64,000 nt of DNA from Symsagittifera roscoffensis (Eukaryota > Xenacoelomorpha > Acoela > Convolutidae), in NCBI RefSeq assembly GCF_963678635.1, contig NC_087064.1:28496189-28560188 (forward strand), given 5' to 3'. This document shows positions 43,812 to 59,500 of this stretch, piece by piece; positions within the stretch are counted from its first letter, which is position 1; every line of letters begins with the position of its first letter. The notes beneath the pieces are model-generated. The model did not search any database. It was given only the letters and a program-made list of their open reading frames with translations, and was not told where the DNA came from. A program made the translations under genes and the position numbers.

Positions 43812-45290
43812 CTCGGTTTTCTTTTAAACATAGGTGAGTTGTTGTTGTTCCGACCAAAGAAGGTGTGAAAGAACTTTGTTTTGGAGTGCGTTCGATTCCA
43901 GATGCTTCAATTAAGCGCCAGATGAGGTGGAATCAGGGACACCAAAAAGTATGATTTTCATTTCTGCTTTAAAAAAAAATATCTTACTTCTGAAGAAAGA
44001 AAAGTATAAAATTTCATATGTTGCAAGAATTGTGCCAATAATCTAGTTGAGAAAGTTTCGACAGAAAAATTCAATTGAAATTGATGCTGATGGCTCAAAT
44101 TCATTCGCAACTATTGATTGAACCGTTTTTTCGTTCCAATACTCTCAATTGAGCAGCAAGAAATAGTTTTCTTCCAGTGCATAGACGCCAGGCAAACAAA
44201 TAAACAGCGGCAATTCAGTCAGCAAGCGCGAGTCAACAAACTATGGGTACCGTCCTACTAGCATGTGTCTCGATTAGCATGCGTGCATGCCCATGTTAAA
44301 GAATGTAGATTGAAGATTCGATATTTCAACGTTTTGTTTATTTAAATTAGTAATGTTCAACAGTGTATTCTTAGCCGAAATTTAATTTAAGCGAAAATGA
44401 AGTTTTAAACGGACCGAACTAAAAAAATCGCCCCCCGCTCCCTAAAGCAATATGAATGAAATACTGGGGTGGAAGATATTTAGTTGGTCTGTCTGGGTGG
44501 GGGGGGTGTGTTAACTTGATTTACTTTGACTCTCCTCTAACAAATCAAGTGGTTTGCGAAATAATTACCTAAAATTGTAGGCCTACTTGTCTTTTGTCTA
44601 AAGCACACCAAGTTAGAGCATGCTAATAGGCGCACATGCTAATCGCTACACCCCCAGAAACTCTAGCTTTTCGCGGCTGACTGTCATTGATAGTGACAAT
44701 TATTTCAAACCGAAAAAATATATCATTTTACTTTGATCGAATGAAAAATAGGATCTTTTTAACAATCTCCCCACCCCCACCCTTGTTAAGAAAGGGAAGA
44801 TATTGTTAAGTAGATCCGAAAAATTGAAAAATAAAAGAATTTCAAAAATTTTTTGAATATTATATTATTGGAATAAATTTATTGCATAATATACTTCACA
44901 AGAAATAAGCTTTTAGGCATCCCAGGGTGGAATGATATCATCATGTCAAATTACTTTCAGTTGTGAATAGTGATTATGACTAAAATTGACTAAAATTTTT
45001 TGATAATAATTTTGTGGTCGGAACATTCTGAGCTACTTGCGTGCCTTCTGTTTATTCTTATAGACATCTGATAAAAATTAGCTTGAAATGTTATTTCTGC
45101 TTTTCGAGGACACTATCTGCAAATTTCAGATAGTTAGCGGAGGGTACTTAACTAAATAAATTTTTGACTTTTTGTTTGCCGGTTTTAATTCTGATCTGCC
45201 TAAATCAAGTTTTTCCCGTTCATTATATGAACAGCAATTCTCATGAAAACAAAAATTGGTTTGGAAATTTCAGAGAAAAGTAGCACAGCC

Positions 45291-45374
45291 ATGGCTCACT
45301 TTCCAGACAATCAAATTGTTTATAAGGAAATAATAGTGGAAGTGACTGTGTCCGAAGAGAAGTCGGATATTTGA
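45291..45374 (+). other. Conserved 27-codon ORF, unit 2
   Basis: It gives the same peptide as 35160-35243, with a GTA to GTG synonymous change. Confidence 0.25.
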
Positions 45375-48300
45375 GGCCCATCATGATCCGTGATCAATGC
45401 TTGAGGTTTCGACCAGATTACGCACCCAAAATTAACCAAAAGTTGCAGTATAATTATATGACCAGTCGACATATTGACGACAGATTAGACAATTGATTGT
45501 TCTTTATGGTTCTTAGTCAAATCAATCAACCGTTTCAGGTAGATTTAGTTTTTAACAGGTCTCCTTTTAAAAATAATCTTCTCAGGGAAACAACAGCCAG
45601 AAAAAAAACAAAAGCTTGTTTGTTGGTCATTTTTGTTGTTTTTCTTTTTATTTTTCGCTTTATTTGTTCTTCTGGCATTTTAAGGGCCCATTTAAACCGA
45701 AACGCTTTGTTGGTAAAAGGAGCCAGTTGTACAAAGCACGAACGTTACTTGCTGATATGAGATATCTATGTTTCTATTGGTGTGGAACTTTGTTTAGATT
45801 AGAATCACTTGTGTAAATGAACACCAATTCTGGTTCGACTTGCTATGACTTTTTGTTTCGACTTGCGTAACGAAAGTAACGGTTGTTTTGACTTTCGTAA
45901 CGAAAGTAACGGAATATTTGTGCTCGAGGGGGGAGGGGTTTCTTTAGACAAATTTCGACTTTTTAACCAGCCATTTTGACGGAAATTTTTTATATAATTG
46001 AAAAGGTATTGTTGTTCTGAACTTAAACGTGAAAAGATATCTCACCTGTGCTCAATTTTTGTAAAGTTATGGGGGTTTAAAAATTGCCATTTTGGTTAAT
46101 TTGGGACAATTAACGCGCGATATACTTCGCGCTATTAACGCGTAAGCGGAGATTTAATTCGCCCTGGAAATTGTTCCGAATTGGTTGAAGGAAGCTTATT
46201 TTGCATAATTTATTTGTTACTAGGATGATGGAGGATGATTTTCACAAGACAAAAAAATCGCATTTTTATGATTAATTTTTCTCATTTTCTTTTGTTACAT
46301 TTAATTTTTTCATGTTATTACTGCGCCATAAAAAAGGCAGTCGAAACCTGCAGGGCTTCGCCCTGATACAAGCAATCTTGTTTATGTATTAGCTTGTAAA
46401 ACACACGGAGAAAAACATATCAGTCGATCGCGTAATTTTTTGTTTGCTTTTATTGAAAACTGGAAGTTTAGCGCATATTATTTTTTAAAGATGGCATTGG
46501 CAAGGATATTGCAATCGGGGGATCTATTTAACAATCTTTCAAGTAATACTGTACACTGACTGAGCCTAAAGGTAAAGACTACGACTGACACAGTGAAGAT
46601 CCCAAGTTTGTATCTGATCAGGAACTATCTTTTTGTCAATGGGAAATAATATTCTGTTTTAAATGAAATTTTCAGCCTATTAAGTGCTTGCTTTTCTTTG
46701 TCGGCTTTGTTTTTTTTATTGAACAGATTTTGGGTTGTTTTATATCGGTTTATTAGCCTATTTTTTGGTCTTTAGATAAGCAGAAAACTTTTTTAGGTGC
46801 GTGCTTGTGTTCTGAGGGGAAGGTGGACTTAAATCGTTTATCTTAGTTTTGAATATAAGAAAAAACCGGCATGAAGAGTTTTTGCCAGGTATTTCCGTCT
46901 CTCTTACCGCTTGGTTATTATTGTGCCGATAATGATTTTGATCCGATTGTCTGGATTTTTCCCCTCAACTGTGGTCTGCCTGTTGAATAAATCTAGTGAT
47001 ATCAAAAGTGGTGCAAAAAAATTTTCTTAACCAGGAAAACTATAATTGTACTGTATTGTAGGGTGCGTAATATTGTGTTTGTTCTTTATTAGCTTTGCCC
47101 TTTGTGCTCGGTTGAATCAATTTTTGCACACTCATTCATACATAAAACGCTAGTATTATTCATTAGTCTCGTTGTTGAGACCGGATATGTTTGCTATTTT
47201 TGGACTGTTTTGAAGGATCTGAAATTTTTATCAAAAAATTCAATGAGTATTAAGAGTACTTTTTGTGTGTGTAATTGGGTACTAAAATTGGTTTAGTCGA
47301 GCACAAAAAGCAAAGCTAGCAAAGAAGAAACACAAAATTATGTACCCTTCTTTTCTGATTAAGAAACCTTGTTGGTTGGCGCCAACAGAACTCGAAGTGG
47401 AAAAATGTTCAAATCCTTCAATTCAGCCCAAAAATGGAAAAAAATACCCCGTCCTTGCAAGTTTTTCGGCAGCCAAATTGAGCGCAAAAATTTTAGGTTT
47501 TTTTTCAAAAAATTTTTCGCCTCATTATAAGAAGCTAGAACAAATGATTTTAAATTTTCAGCCCAATTTTATACTCTAATGTATGAGAAAATTTGTAATT
47601 TGCCTATCTGGATGCTGAGATCATTTTGCAGATACAGCGCTTTATTCAAACCTAGTGGGTACTTTTCACCTCTGCGAAAACGGTTACCAGGATTATTGAG
47701 CGTGTCGAGACGGCGTAACGCTGCTTCTAACTGACTAAAAAAACCAAAACATCTAATCTGACAACTCAGACAATTAACTTTGATCACCTTTTGCTTTCTC
47801 AAAAAAATCAAAGGAAAAAGTGACATAACCAATTTAAAAACTTTCTGAAAAGAAATATCAGGAGTTGAAGGTTTTTGAAGGTATGTTCACATGGCATATA
47901 TTCGACAAACTAGGCGAAATTTTTTGCTCTAAGTTTGAATATCATCAGTTTTCAGATCGGAAAAATGAATGCCAAATGAAAAAACTGTCCTCGTACTACA
48001 ATTCTCAACTCAAATTGAACTTTGAATATTCCGAAAAGTTTATCTTTTTTGTTTGTAGGTTTTCTTGAAATCTTCAAAATTTTTGTCTGTTTTTCCTAAT
48101 ATTCAAAGTTCAGACAACAATTTTGAAGATTGAAGATTTCAAGAAAACCTAAAAAAAAAAAGTTTTCGGAATCTTCAGAATCCTACTACTTAAAAAGCGG
48201 GAAGCAACGAGAAACCAGATTTCGAGGCTGCTCAGCGAGAATTTTACGCAAAAAGAAAACACAACAGAAAACACAAGAATTGCACAAGAGTTTTGAAAAA

Positions 48301-51300
48301 CTGAAGCAAACTGAAAAGTTAATAAAAGTTGTTTAACTAACAAGCGCAAGACAGAACATTGGTCCTCTGGAGGCAACTTTTGATAATCTGATCAAGCAAG
48401 TAGCAAGGACAGCAAGAAGTAAGCTTTTTGTTGAGACGATCACAGAGCTGCACAAAAATATTAGAAACAACTGATCTCAAACTGACGAATCAAGAAGTAG
48501 ACAACTAGAAGAGGTCAAATATTTTGTCGAAGTAGATAGCAACAGCCATTGAGAAGACTAAAGTGTCGCAAGCTGGTGGATCAATACCTATCAACCTCAC
48601 AACAAAACTAATTTTCGTAAATGAAAGTAGAGAGAAGGACTTACAATCCAGACATCAAAATAGCAAAAAAGCAAGAAGCCAAAACTAAAAATTAGGAGCG
48701 TCAAAATATCGAGGCAAGGAGAACATCTAAAATATAATCTGAACAAACCAAATTTCAACTTGAAACAAAAGCAAAAGCGACGTGAATGTCAAGCGACCTG
48801 ATTGTTGAAAAACTGGCTAAGCTGGAAATGCCGGAATTATGTGAGACTCCCTTTTTCCCCGTCAATTTCATGGCGCGAAAACAAAAACCAGAGCCGTACC
48901 AGCTCCTGAGCCCAAAAGGTTGACCCCGGACAACTCGCCCAAACACCTGTACAGAACAAACTTCAACAGGCTCGCAAGAAGATGATTGCTTGCAAGCTCA
49001 ATTAAAAACAAAGAAAACAATCCACACGAAATGAGCCGACCAAAAGGTTTATCGTTATTGTTACAAACTAAAAAAATTCTATGAAAATAATCAGATTAGA
49101 AAAAGCACAACAAAGCAACATCCGATCAGACCTTTTATCAAAATCTAAGCTTCAGTGTACCGATGAATCGAAGTGCCTTTTAAACCAGTTAAGCTGAAGT
49201 TGGTGGAATTAAGTGAGACCCCCTTGGCTGACCGGAATTGTCAAAAATCTCTTAGCAACTGTAGATGGTGCCTCGAATGATGACAGCATCGATATCAAAA
49301 ACATAAAAAGGCTAGTTATTGGAAAATCCAGGCGACCAATCTTGTGTTAGACTATTTGAAAAAAAAAAGTTTTCCACTTGGCTTAATCTTGCAAGAAATT
49401 TTGGTATATTTCATAATATAGTTATTGCACAGCTTGAAAAACCAACATGGAAGCTTTCAGCATGTTGCATCTCTCAGTCAATCATTAAATTTGCTCTTTT
49501 TGTTCAAACATGCCTGAACTTTGCACGCAGCACGAATGTTCTCGACGTCTGAATTTCGACTCAATTTAAAAGAGCGCTTTCAAATAGCTTCTGCTCAAAC
49601 TGGGAGCAATTTGTAGTTATATTTCAAAATAAACCGACACAATGAAGTTGAATTGAGTTATTTTAGCAAATCGTTGAATAACGAAGCAATTTTTCACTAT
49701 GATTTGGTAATTTAGTTTTCCACTACTGAAAAATAAGCTTTTAAACGCCCTGGAGGACCAAAAGACCAGCAGGAAACCACACACCCTAAGGTTCATTCTA
49801 GACTGTCCGAAAATTAAAAAACGAGCAAAGTGTGTCCCCTGCAATATAGCTCACAAACTGTGCAATTGTATCAAACTTACATACATAAAAGAAATACAAA
49901 TGATGATCAGCCGCAGAGTCGTTTGACCTTTTGGCATTGAAGGCTCGGCAAAAAACCATAATCGCATCCTGCGCACACAAACTAGAGGCAGTAAATAGCT
50001 CCAATTAAAGACCAGTAAACTGAGAATTAGATGTTTCCTCAGATTTTTTGACCAATTATAAAAGCAGCAGCTTGCTACATTTAATCAAGTTACTTGTCAC
50101 GAGAAATTATATAAAAAAGAAGCTACTGCCCTCCATGACAATGTATCCAGGGTGATTTTTAACCAATAAAAATTTTCTCAGACTTCAATTTCTTCGATAA
50201 AACACAAACAGTTTCACAGGGAATCATGGAGCAGCAAATTATAGAAGTGAATTACATAAACATAAATAGCAAAATCTCTGGCTTTGTGCTATTCATCCGA
50301 AACCACTGAGCGATTCAATTTTTTTTCAAGACGTCTTTTGTCTCATTAGATCCCTCGCATAAAATCCGGGAATCGCCACAGTGATAACAATCTCGTCAAA
50401 CCACAAAAACTGGAACCAAATTTGTCAATTTTACAATGCAGCAGCTGATAATAACATCAATTTTAGCAATGGCGCTCTGCAGCTACTGCAGTGTCAGTGG
50501 AAATATTTTCTAGGTTACGGAAAAAACGAGGTTGGGATGTCCGCCGAATTTGGGTAAAAGTTTTAATTTGTTCTTATCAAAAGTGGTGTGTCGAGTTTTG
50601 TGATTATTTTGAACAATCAAGGCAGACACAGGAATACTATTTTTTCAACGCGAAACTTTTTTTTGGTGCCCAAAATTAGCCAGTGTGTGTTAGATGCTCG
50701 TTACTCATCTCAATTGGATATGTTTTTAAATGCAGAAAACTTCAAGAGGAACTTTTAAATGGATGATATTGTGAAATGTATGTGGTAAAAGTTTGAGTGA
50801 AAGGGCAAAAAGTAGACAGCTAGCAGATGTCTATGGTGTAATTCTCAGGTGAACAGAGAAAAAAGTTTGAAACCCAGAGCAAAAAACTGAAAGAAGTCGA
50901 ATGATTTGCAGTTAACGAATGATTCACAACTCAAAAAGCAGCAGACGCAGATACCACCAGCCATTTAGAAGACTCAAGTGTCGCAAACTGGTGGATCAAT
51001 TGCTCAACCTCACAAAAAACTAATGAGAGTTTACTTTTTAAGTCCGCGAAAAAAACAAAAGCGACCGGAATTACATACAAGCGACCTGAATGTTAAAAAC
51101 TGCCTAAGTCGGAAATGCCGGAATTAAGTGAGACTACCGTGGTTGAGCGGAACGGTCAAATGTTCTCGTAGCAACTGCAGATAGCGCCTAGGTCGATGAC
51201 AGCAATCAAGCTGAGTTATCGGAAAACCAAAGCCACCATCCACGGGTTAGGCTATTCAGAAAATGTAATCCGCTCTGCATTCTCTTGCTAGAAATTTTCG

Positions 51301-51767
51301 TAGACCTCAAATTATGGTTATTGCTTAGCTTAAAAAACCCTTATTCAACATTTCATTAAGTTGCATGTCCCTTTATCAATCATTAAATATGCTTATATTG
51401 TGTAAGCATGCCTGAATTGTTTTTAGAAGTTACGGATGATTTTGAAATCTGAGTTTCCAACGCGTTTTACAGTGCACTTTCAGAAATCTTCTGTTAAAAA
51501 AGGAGCAGCTGGTTTCTTTTCAAAATCAGCCGACAAAAGGCCGTTAAAATGAGTTATTTTAGCTATTGGCTAAAAACAATTTTTTTCGCGATGAGTTGAC
51601 AAATGTAGTTTTCCGCCACCAGAAAGTCAGATTTTAGACGCTTCGAAGAGTAAAAAACAAACAAAAACCACACTTTTTGCATCTTTCGCTCCTCCTAGAC
51701 GTCCGAAAAGGGCCGAGTTTTGTGACGACTCAACTGTGAACAATCAACGCAGACAAAGGAAAACGAT

Positions 51768-51830
51768 TTAATCAATGCAAAGCATATTTTCCTTCCAGAC
51801 ATCCCACTTCTTATTCAATTTTTTTACCAT
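51768..51830 (-). pseudogene. Decoy copy 3 of the 32701-33051 exon
   Basis: The acceptor is intact. The peptide start is MVKKLNKKWDVWKE, keeping the Asp of the real exon where copies 1 and 2 have His, then NMLCID and stop. Confidence 0.7.
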
Positions 51831-51954
51831 CTGAAAATAGAAAAGTTGTCCTGTTCAATTCAAGCTCAACCGCGGGGGAGGGGGTTGTCATTCAATTTAG
51901 CGGCAGCCGGACCCACCTTGAGGAGGCAGATAAAACTGACACTCTTCCAACCTT

Positions 51955-52035
51955 GACCGATGTAGGATTCAAACGCACGCCCTCTCGTGTTAAGTGACGC
52001 GTGCCTTACCCCACTTCACCACAGCTGCGCTGGTC
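51955..52035 (-). repeat. tRNA-like element, unit 3
   Basis: An 81-nt copy equivalent to 43731-43811. Confidence 0.6.
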
Positions 52036-53515
52036 CTCGGTTTTCTTTTAAACATAGGTGAGTTGTTGTTGTTCCGACCAAAGAAGGTGTGAAAGAACTT
52101 TGTTTTGGAGTGCGTTCGATTCCAGATGCTTCAATTAAGCGCCAGATGAGGTGGAATCAGGGACACCAAAAAGTATGATTTTCATTTCTGCTTTAAAAAA
52201 AAATATCTTACTTCTGAAGAAAGAAAAGTATAAAATTTCATATGTTGCAAGAATTGTGCCAATAATCTAGTTGAGAAAGTTTCAACAGAAAAATTCAATT
52301 GAAATTGATGCTGATGGCTCAAATTCATTCGCAACTATTGATTGAACCGTTTTTTTGTTCCAATACTCTCAATTGAGCAGCAGGAAATAGTTTTCTTCCA
52401 GTGCATAGACGCCAGGCAAACAAATAAACAGCGGCAATTCAGTCAGCAAGCGCGAGTAAACAAACTATGGGTACCGTCCTACTAGCATGTGTCTCGATTA
52501 GCATGCGTGCATGCCCATGTTAAAGAATGTAGATTGAAGATTCGATATTTCAACGTTTTGTTTATTCAAATTAGTAATGTTCAACAGTGTATTCTTAGCC
52601 GAAATTTAATTTAAGCGAAAATGAAGTTTTAAACGGACCGAACTAATAAAATCGCCCCCCGCTCCCTAAAGCAATATGAATGAAATACTGGGGTGGAAGA
52701 TATTTAGTTGGTCTGTCTGGGTGGGGGGGGGGGTGTTAACTTGATTTACTTTGACTCTCCTCTAACAAATCAAGTGGTTTGCGAAATAATTACCTAAAAT
52801 TGTAGGCTTACTTGTCTTTTGTCTAAAACACACCAAGTTAGAGCATGCTAATAGGCGCACATGCTAATCGCTACACCCCCAGAAACTCTAGCTTTTCGCG
52901 GCTGACTGTCATTGATAGTGACAATTATTTCAAACAGAAAAAATATATCATTTTACTTTGATCGAATGAAAAATAGGATCTTTTTAACAATCTCCCCACC
53001 CCCACCCTTGTTAAGAAAGGGAAGATATTGTTAAGTAGATCCGAAAAATTGAAAAATAAAAGAATTTCAAAAAATTTTTGAATATTATATTATTGGAATA
53101 AATTTATTGCATAATATACTTCACAAGAAATAAGCTTTTAGGCATCCCAGGGTGGAATGATATCATCATGTCAAATTACTTTCAGTTGTGAATAGTGATT
53201 ATGACTAAAATTGACTAAAATTTTTTGATAATAATTTTGTGGTCGGAACATTCTGAGCTACTTGCGTGCCTTCTGTTTATTCTTATAGACATCTGATAAA
53301 AATTAGCTTGAAATGTTATTTCTGCTTTTCGAGGACACTATCTGCAAATTTCAGATAGTTAGCGGAGGGTACTTAACTAAATAAATTTTTGACTTTTTGT
53401 TTGCCGGTTTTAATTCTGATCTGCCTAAATCAAGTTTTTCCCGTTCATTATATGAACAGCAATTCTCATGAAAACAAAAATTGGTTTGGAAATTTCAGAG
53501 AAAAGTAGCACAGCC

Positions 53516-53599
53516 ATGGCTCACTTTCCAGACAATCAAATTGTTTATAAGGAAATAATAGTGGAAGTGACTGTGTCCGAAGAGAAGTCGGATATTTGA
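53516..53599 (+). other. Conserved 27-codon ORF, unit 3
   Basis: Same as unit 2 (45291-45374). Confidence 0.25.
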
Positions 53600-56500
53600 G
53601 GCCCATCATGATCCGTGATCAATGCTTGAGGTTTCGACCAGATTACGCACCCAAAATTAACCAAAAGTTGCAGTATAATTATATGACCAGTCGACATATT
53701 GACGACAGATTAGACAATTGATTGTTCTTTATGGTTCTTAGTCAAATCAATCAACCGTTTCAGGTAGATTTAGTTTTTAACAGGTCTCCTTTTAAAAATA
53801 ATCTTCTCAGGGAAACAACAGCCAGAAAAAAAACAAAAGCTTGTTTGTTGGTCATTTTTGTTGTTTTTCTTTTTATTTTTCGCTTTATTTGTTCTTCTGG
53901 CATTTTAAGGGCCCATTTAAACCGAAACGCTTTGTTGGTAAAAGGAGCCAGTTGTACAAAGCACGAACGTTACTTGCTGATATGAGATATCTATGTTTCT
54001 ATTGGTGTGGAACTTTGTTTAGATTAGAATCACTTGTGTAAATGAACACCAATTCTGGTTCGACTTGCTATGACTTTTTGTTTCGACTTGCGTAACGAAA
54101 GTAACGGTTGTTTTGACTTTCGTAACGAAAGTAACGGAATATTTGTGCTCGAGGGGGGAGGGGTTTCTTTAGACAAATTTCGACTTTTTAACCAGCCATT
54201 TTGACGGAAATTTTTTATATAATTGAAAAGGTATTGTTGTTCTGAACTTAAACGTGAAAAGATATCTCACCTGTGCTCAATTTTTGTAAAGTTATGGGGG
54301 TTTAAAAATTGCCATTTTGGTTAATTTGGGACAATTAACGCGCGATATACTTCGCGCTATTAACGCGTAAGCGGAGATTTAATTCGCCCTGGAAATTGTT
54401 CCGAATTGGTTGAAGGAAGCTTATTTTGCATAATTTATTTGTTACTAGGATGATGGAGGATGATTTTCACAAGACAAAAAAATCGCATTTTTATGATTAT
54501 TTTTCTCATTTTCTTTTGTTACATTTAATTTTTTCATGTTATTACTGCGCCATAAAAAAGGCAGTCGAAACCTGCAGGGCTTCGCCCTGATACAAGCAAT
54601 CTTGTTTATGTATTAGCTTGTAAAACACACGGAGAAAAACATATCAGTCGATCGCGTAATTTTTTGTTTGCTTTTATTGAAAACTGGAAGTTTAGCGCAT
54701 ATTATTTTTTAAAGATGGCATTGGCAAGGATATTGCAATCGGGGGATCTATTTAACAATCTTTCAAGTAATACTGTACACTGACTGAGCCTAAAGGTAAA
54801 GACTACGGCTGACACAGTGAAGATCCCAAGTTTGTATCTGATCAGGAACTATCTTTTTGTCAATGGGAAATAATATTCTGTTTTAAATGAAATTTTCAGC
54901 CTATTAAGTGCTTGCTTTTCTTTGTCGGCTTTGTTTTTTTTTATTGAACAGATTTTGGGTTGTTTTATGTCGGTTTATTAGCCTATTTTTTGGTCTTTAG
55001 ATAAGCAGAAAACTTTTTTAGGTGCGTGCTTGTGTTCTGAGGGGAAGGTGGACTTAAATCGTTTATCTTAGTTTTGAATATAAGAAAAAACCGGCATGAA
55101 GAGTTTTTGCCAGGTATTTCCGTCTCTCTTACCGCTTGGTTATTATTGTGCCGATAATGATTTTGATCCGATTGTCTGATTTTTCCCCTCAACTGTGGTC
55201 TGCCTGTTGAATAAATCTAGTGATATCAAAAGTGGTGCAAAAAAATTTTCTTAACCAGGAAAACTATAATTGTACTGTATTGTAGGGTGCGTAATATTGT
55301 GTTTGTTCTTTATTAGCTTTGCCCTTTGTGCTCGGTTGAATCAATTTTAGCACACTCATTCATACATAAAACGCTAGTATTATTCATTAGTCTCGTTGTT
55401 GAGACCGGATATGTTTGCTATTTTTGGACTGTTTTGAAGGATCTGAAATTTTTATCAAAAAATTCAATGAGTATTAAGAGTACTTTTTGTGTGTGTAATT
55501 GGGTACTAAAATTGGTTTAGTCGAGCACAAAAAGCAAAGCTAGCAAAGAAGAAACACAAAATTATGTACCCTTCTTTTCTGATTAAGAAACCTTGTTGGT
55601 TGGCGCCAACAGAACTCGAAGTGGAAAAATGTTCAAATCCTTCAATTCAGCCCAAAAATGGAAAAAAATACCCCGTCTTTGCAAGTTTTTCGGCAGCCAA
55701 ATTGAGCGCAAAAATTTTAGGTTTTTTTTCAAAAGATTTTTCGCCTCATTATAAGAAGCTAGAACAAATGATTTTAAATTTTCAGCCCAATTTTATACTC
55801 TAATGTATGAGAAAATTTGTAATTTGCCTATCTGGATGCTGAGATCATTTTGCAGATACAGCGCTTTATTCAAACCTAGTGGGTACTTTTCACCTCTGCG
55901 AAAACGGTTACCAGGATTATTGAGCGTGTCGAGACGGCGTAACGCTGCTTCTAACTGACTAAAAAAACCAAAACATCTAATCTGACAACTCAGACAATTA
56001 ACTTTGATCACCTTTTGCTTTCTCAAAAAAATCAAAGGAAAAAGTGACATAACCAATTTAAAAACTTTCTGAAAAGAAATATCAGGAGTTGAAGGTTTTT
56101 GAAGGTATGTTCACATGGCATATATTCGACAAACTAGGCGAAATTTTTTGCTCTAAGTTTGAATATCATCAGTTTTCAGATCGGAAAAATGAATGCCAAA
56201 TGAAAAAACTGTCCTCGTACTACAATTCTCAACTCAAATTGAACTTTGAATATTCCGAAAAGTTTATCTTTTTTGTTTGTAGGTTTTCTTGAAATCTTCA
56301 AAATTTTTGTCTGTTTTTCCTAATATTCAAAGTTCAGACAACAATTTTGAAGATTGAAGATTTCAAGAAAACCTAAAAAAAAAGTTTTCGGAATCTTCAG
56401 AATCCTACTACTTAAAAAGCGGGAAGCAACGAGAAACCAGATTTCGAGGCTGCTCAGCGAGAATTTTACGCAAAAAGAAAACACAACAGAAAACACAAGA

Positions 56501-59500
56501 ATTGCACAAGAGTTTTGAAAAACTGAAGCAAACTGAAAAGTTAATAAAAGTTGTTTAACTAACAAGCGGAAGACAGAACATTGGTCCTCTGGAGGCAACT
56601 TTTGAGAATCTGATCAAGCAAGTAGCAAGGACAGCAAGAAGTAAGCTTTTTGTTGAGACGATCACAGAGCTGCACAAAAATATTAGAAACAACTGATCTC
56701 AAAATGACGAATCAAGAAGTAGACAACTAGAAGAGGTCAAATATTTTGTCGAAGTAGATAGCAACAGCCATTGAGAAGACTAAAGTGTCGCAAGCTGGTG
56801 GATCAATACCTATCAACCTCACAACAAAACTAATTTTCGTAAATGAAAGTAGAGAGAAGGACTTACAATCCAGACATCAAAATAGCAAAAAAGCAAGAAG
56901 CCAAAACTAAAAATTAGGAGCGTCAAAATATCGAGGCAAGGAGAACATCTAAAATATAATCTGAACAAACCAAATTTCAACTTGAAACAAAAGCAAAAGC
57001 GACGTGAATGTCAAGCGACCTGATTGTTGAAAAACTGGCTAAGCTGGAAATGCCGAAATTATGTGAGACTCCCTTTTTCCCCGTCAATTTCATGGCGCGA
57101 AGACAAAAACCAGAGCCGTACCAGCTCTTGAGCCCAAAAGGTTGACCCCGGACAACTCGCCCAAACACCTGTACAGAACAAACTTCAACAGGCTCGCAAG
57201 AAGATGATTGCTTGCAAGCTCAATTAAAAACAAAGAAAACAATCCACACGAAAGGAGCCGACCAAAAGGTTTATCGTTATTGTTACAAACTAAAAAAACC
57301 CATGAAAATAATCAGATTAGAAAAACCACAACAAAGCAACATCAGATCAGACCTTTTATCAAAATCTAAGCTTCAGTGTAGCGATGAATCGAAGTGCCTT
57401 TTAAACCAGTTAAGCTGAAGTTGGTGGAATTAAGTGAGACCCCCTTGGCTGACCGGAATTGTCAAAAAATCTCTTAGCAACTGTAGATGGTGCCTCGAAT
57501 GATGACAGCATCGATATCAAAAACATAAAAAGGCTAGTTATTGGAAAATCCAGGCGACCAATCTTGTGTTAGACTATTTGAAAAAAAAATGTTTTCCACT
57601 TGGCTTAATCTTGCAAGAAATTTTGGTATATTTCATAATATAGTTATTGCACAGCTTGAAAAACCAACATGAAAGCTTTCAGCATGTTGCATAACTCTCA
57701 GTCAACCATTAAATTTGCTCTTTTTGTTCAAACATGCCTGAACTTTGCACGCAGCACGAATGTTCTCGACGTCTGAATTTCGACTCAGTTTAAAAGAGCG
57801 CTTTCAAAGAGCTTCTGCTCAAACTGGGAGCAATTTGTAGTTATATTTCACAATAAACCGACACAATGAAGTTGAATTGAGTTATTTTAGCAAATCGTTG
57901 AATAACGAAGCAATTTTTCACTATGATTTGGTAATTTAGTTTTCCACTACTGAAAAATAAGCTTTTAAACGCCCTGGAGGACCAAAAGGCCAGCAGGAAA
58001 CCACACACCCTAAGGTTCATTCTAGACCGTCCGAAAATTAAAAAACGAGCAAAGTGTGTCCCCTGCAAAATAGCTCACAAACTGTGCAATTGTATCAAAC
58101 TTACATACATAAAAGAAATACAAATGATGATCAGCCGCAGAGTCGTTTGACCTTTTGGCATTGAAGGCTCGGCAAAAAACCATAATCTTATCCTGCGCAC
58201 ACAAACTAGGGGCAGTAAATAGCTCCAATTAAAGACCAGTAAACTGAGAATTAGATGTTTCCTCAGATTTTTTGACCAATTATAAAAGCAGCAGCTTGCT
58301 ACATTTAATCAAGTTACTTGTCACGAGAAATTATATAAAAAAGAAGCTACTGCCCTCCGTGACAATGTATCCAGGGTGTTTTTTAACCAATAAAAATTTT
58401 CTCAGACTTCAATTTCTTCGGTAAAACACAAACAGTTTCACAGGGAATCATGGAGCAGCAAATTATAGAAGTGAATTATATAAACGTAAATAGCAAAATC
58501 TCTGGCTTTTTGCTATTCATCCGAAACCACTGAGCGATTCAATTTTTTTTCAAGACGTCTTTTGTCTCATTAGATCCCTCGCATAAAATCCGGAAATCGC
58601 CATAGTGATAACAATCTCGTCAAACCACAAAAACTGGAACCAAATTTGTCAATTTTACAATGCAGCAGCTGATAATAACATCAATTTTAGCAATGGCGCT
58701 CTGCAGCTACTGCAGTGTCTGTGGAAATATTTTCTAGGTTACGGAAAAAACGAGGTTGGGATATCCGCCGAATTTGGGTAAAAGTTTTAATTTATTCTTA
58801 TCAAAAGTGGTGTGTCGAGTTTTGTGATTATTTTGAACAATCAAGGCAGACACAGGAATACTATTTTTTCAACGCGAAACTTTTTTTTGGTGCCCAAAAT
58901 TAGCCAGTGTGTGTTAGATGCTCGTTACTCAGCTCAATTGGATATGTTTTTAAATGCAGAAAACTTCAAGAGAAAACTTTTAAATGGATGATATTGTGAA
59001 ATGTATGTGGTAAAAGTTTGAGTGGAAGGGCAAAAAGTAGACAGCTAGCAGAAGTCTATGGTGTAATTCTCAGGTGAACAGAGAAAAAAGTTTGAAACCC
59101 AGAGCAAAAAACTGAAAGAAGTCGAATGATTTGCAGTTAACGAATGATTCACAACTCAAAAAGCAGCAGACGCAGATACCACCAACCATTTAGAAGACTC
59201 AAGTGTGGCAAACTGGTGGATCAATTGCTCAACCTCACAACAAAACTAATGAGAGTTTACTTTTTAAGTCCGCGAAAAAAAGCAAAAGCGACCGGAATTA
59301 CATACAAGCGACCTGAATGTTAAAAACTGCCTAAGTCGGAAATGCCGGAATTAAGTGAGACTCCCATGGTTGAGCGGAACGGTCAAATGTTCTCGTAGCA
59401 ACTGCAGATAGCGCCTAGGTCGATGACAGCAATCAAGCTGAGTTATCGGAAAACCAAAGCCACCATCCACGGGTTAGGCTATTCAGAAAATGTAATCCGC

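Larger units (their letters stand above)
43566..51789. repeat. Tandem array unit 2 (8224 bp)
   Basis: A full-length unit without MITEs. It is nearly identical to unit 3 and somewhat more different from units 1 and 4, for example in the 27-codon ORF region where units 2 and 3 carry one extra A (GAGAAAAGTAGC). Confidence 0.9.
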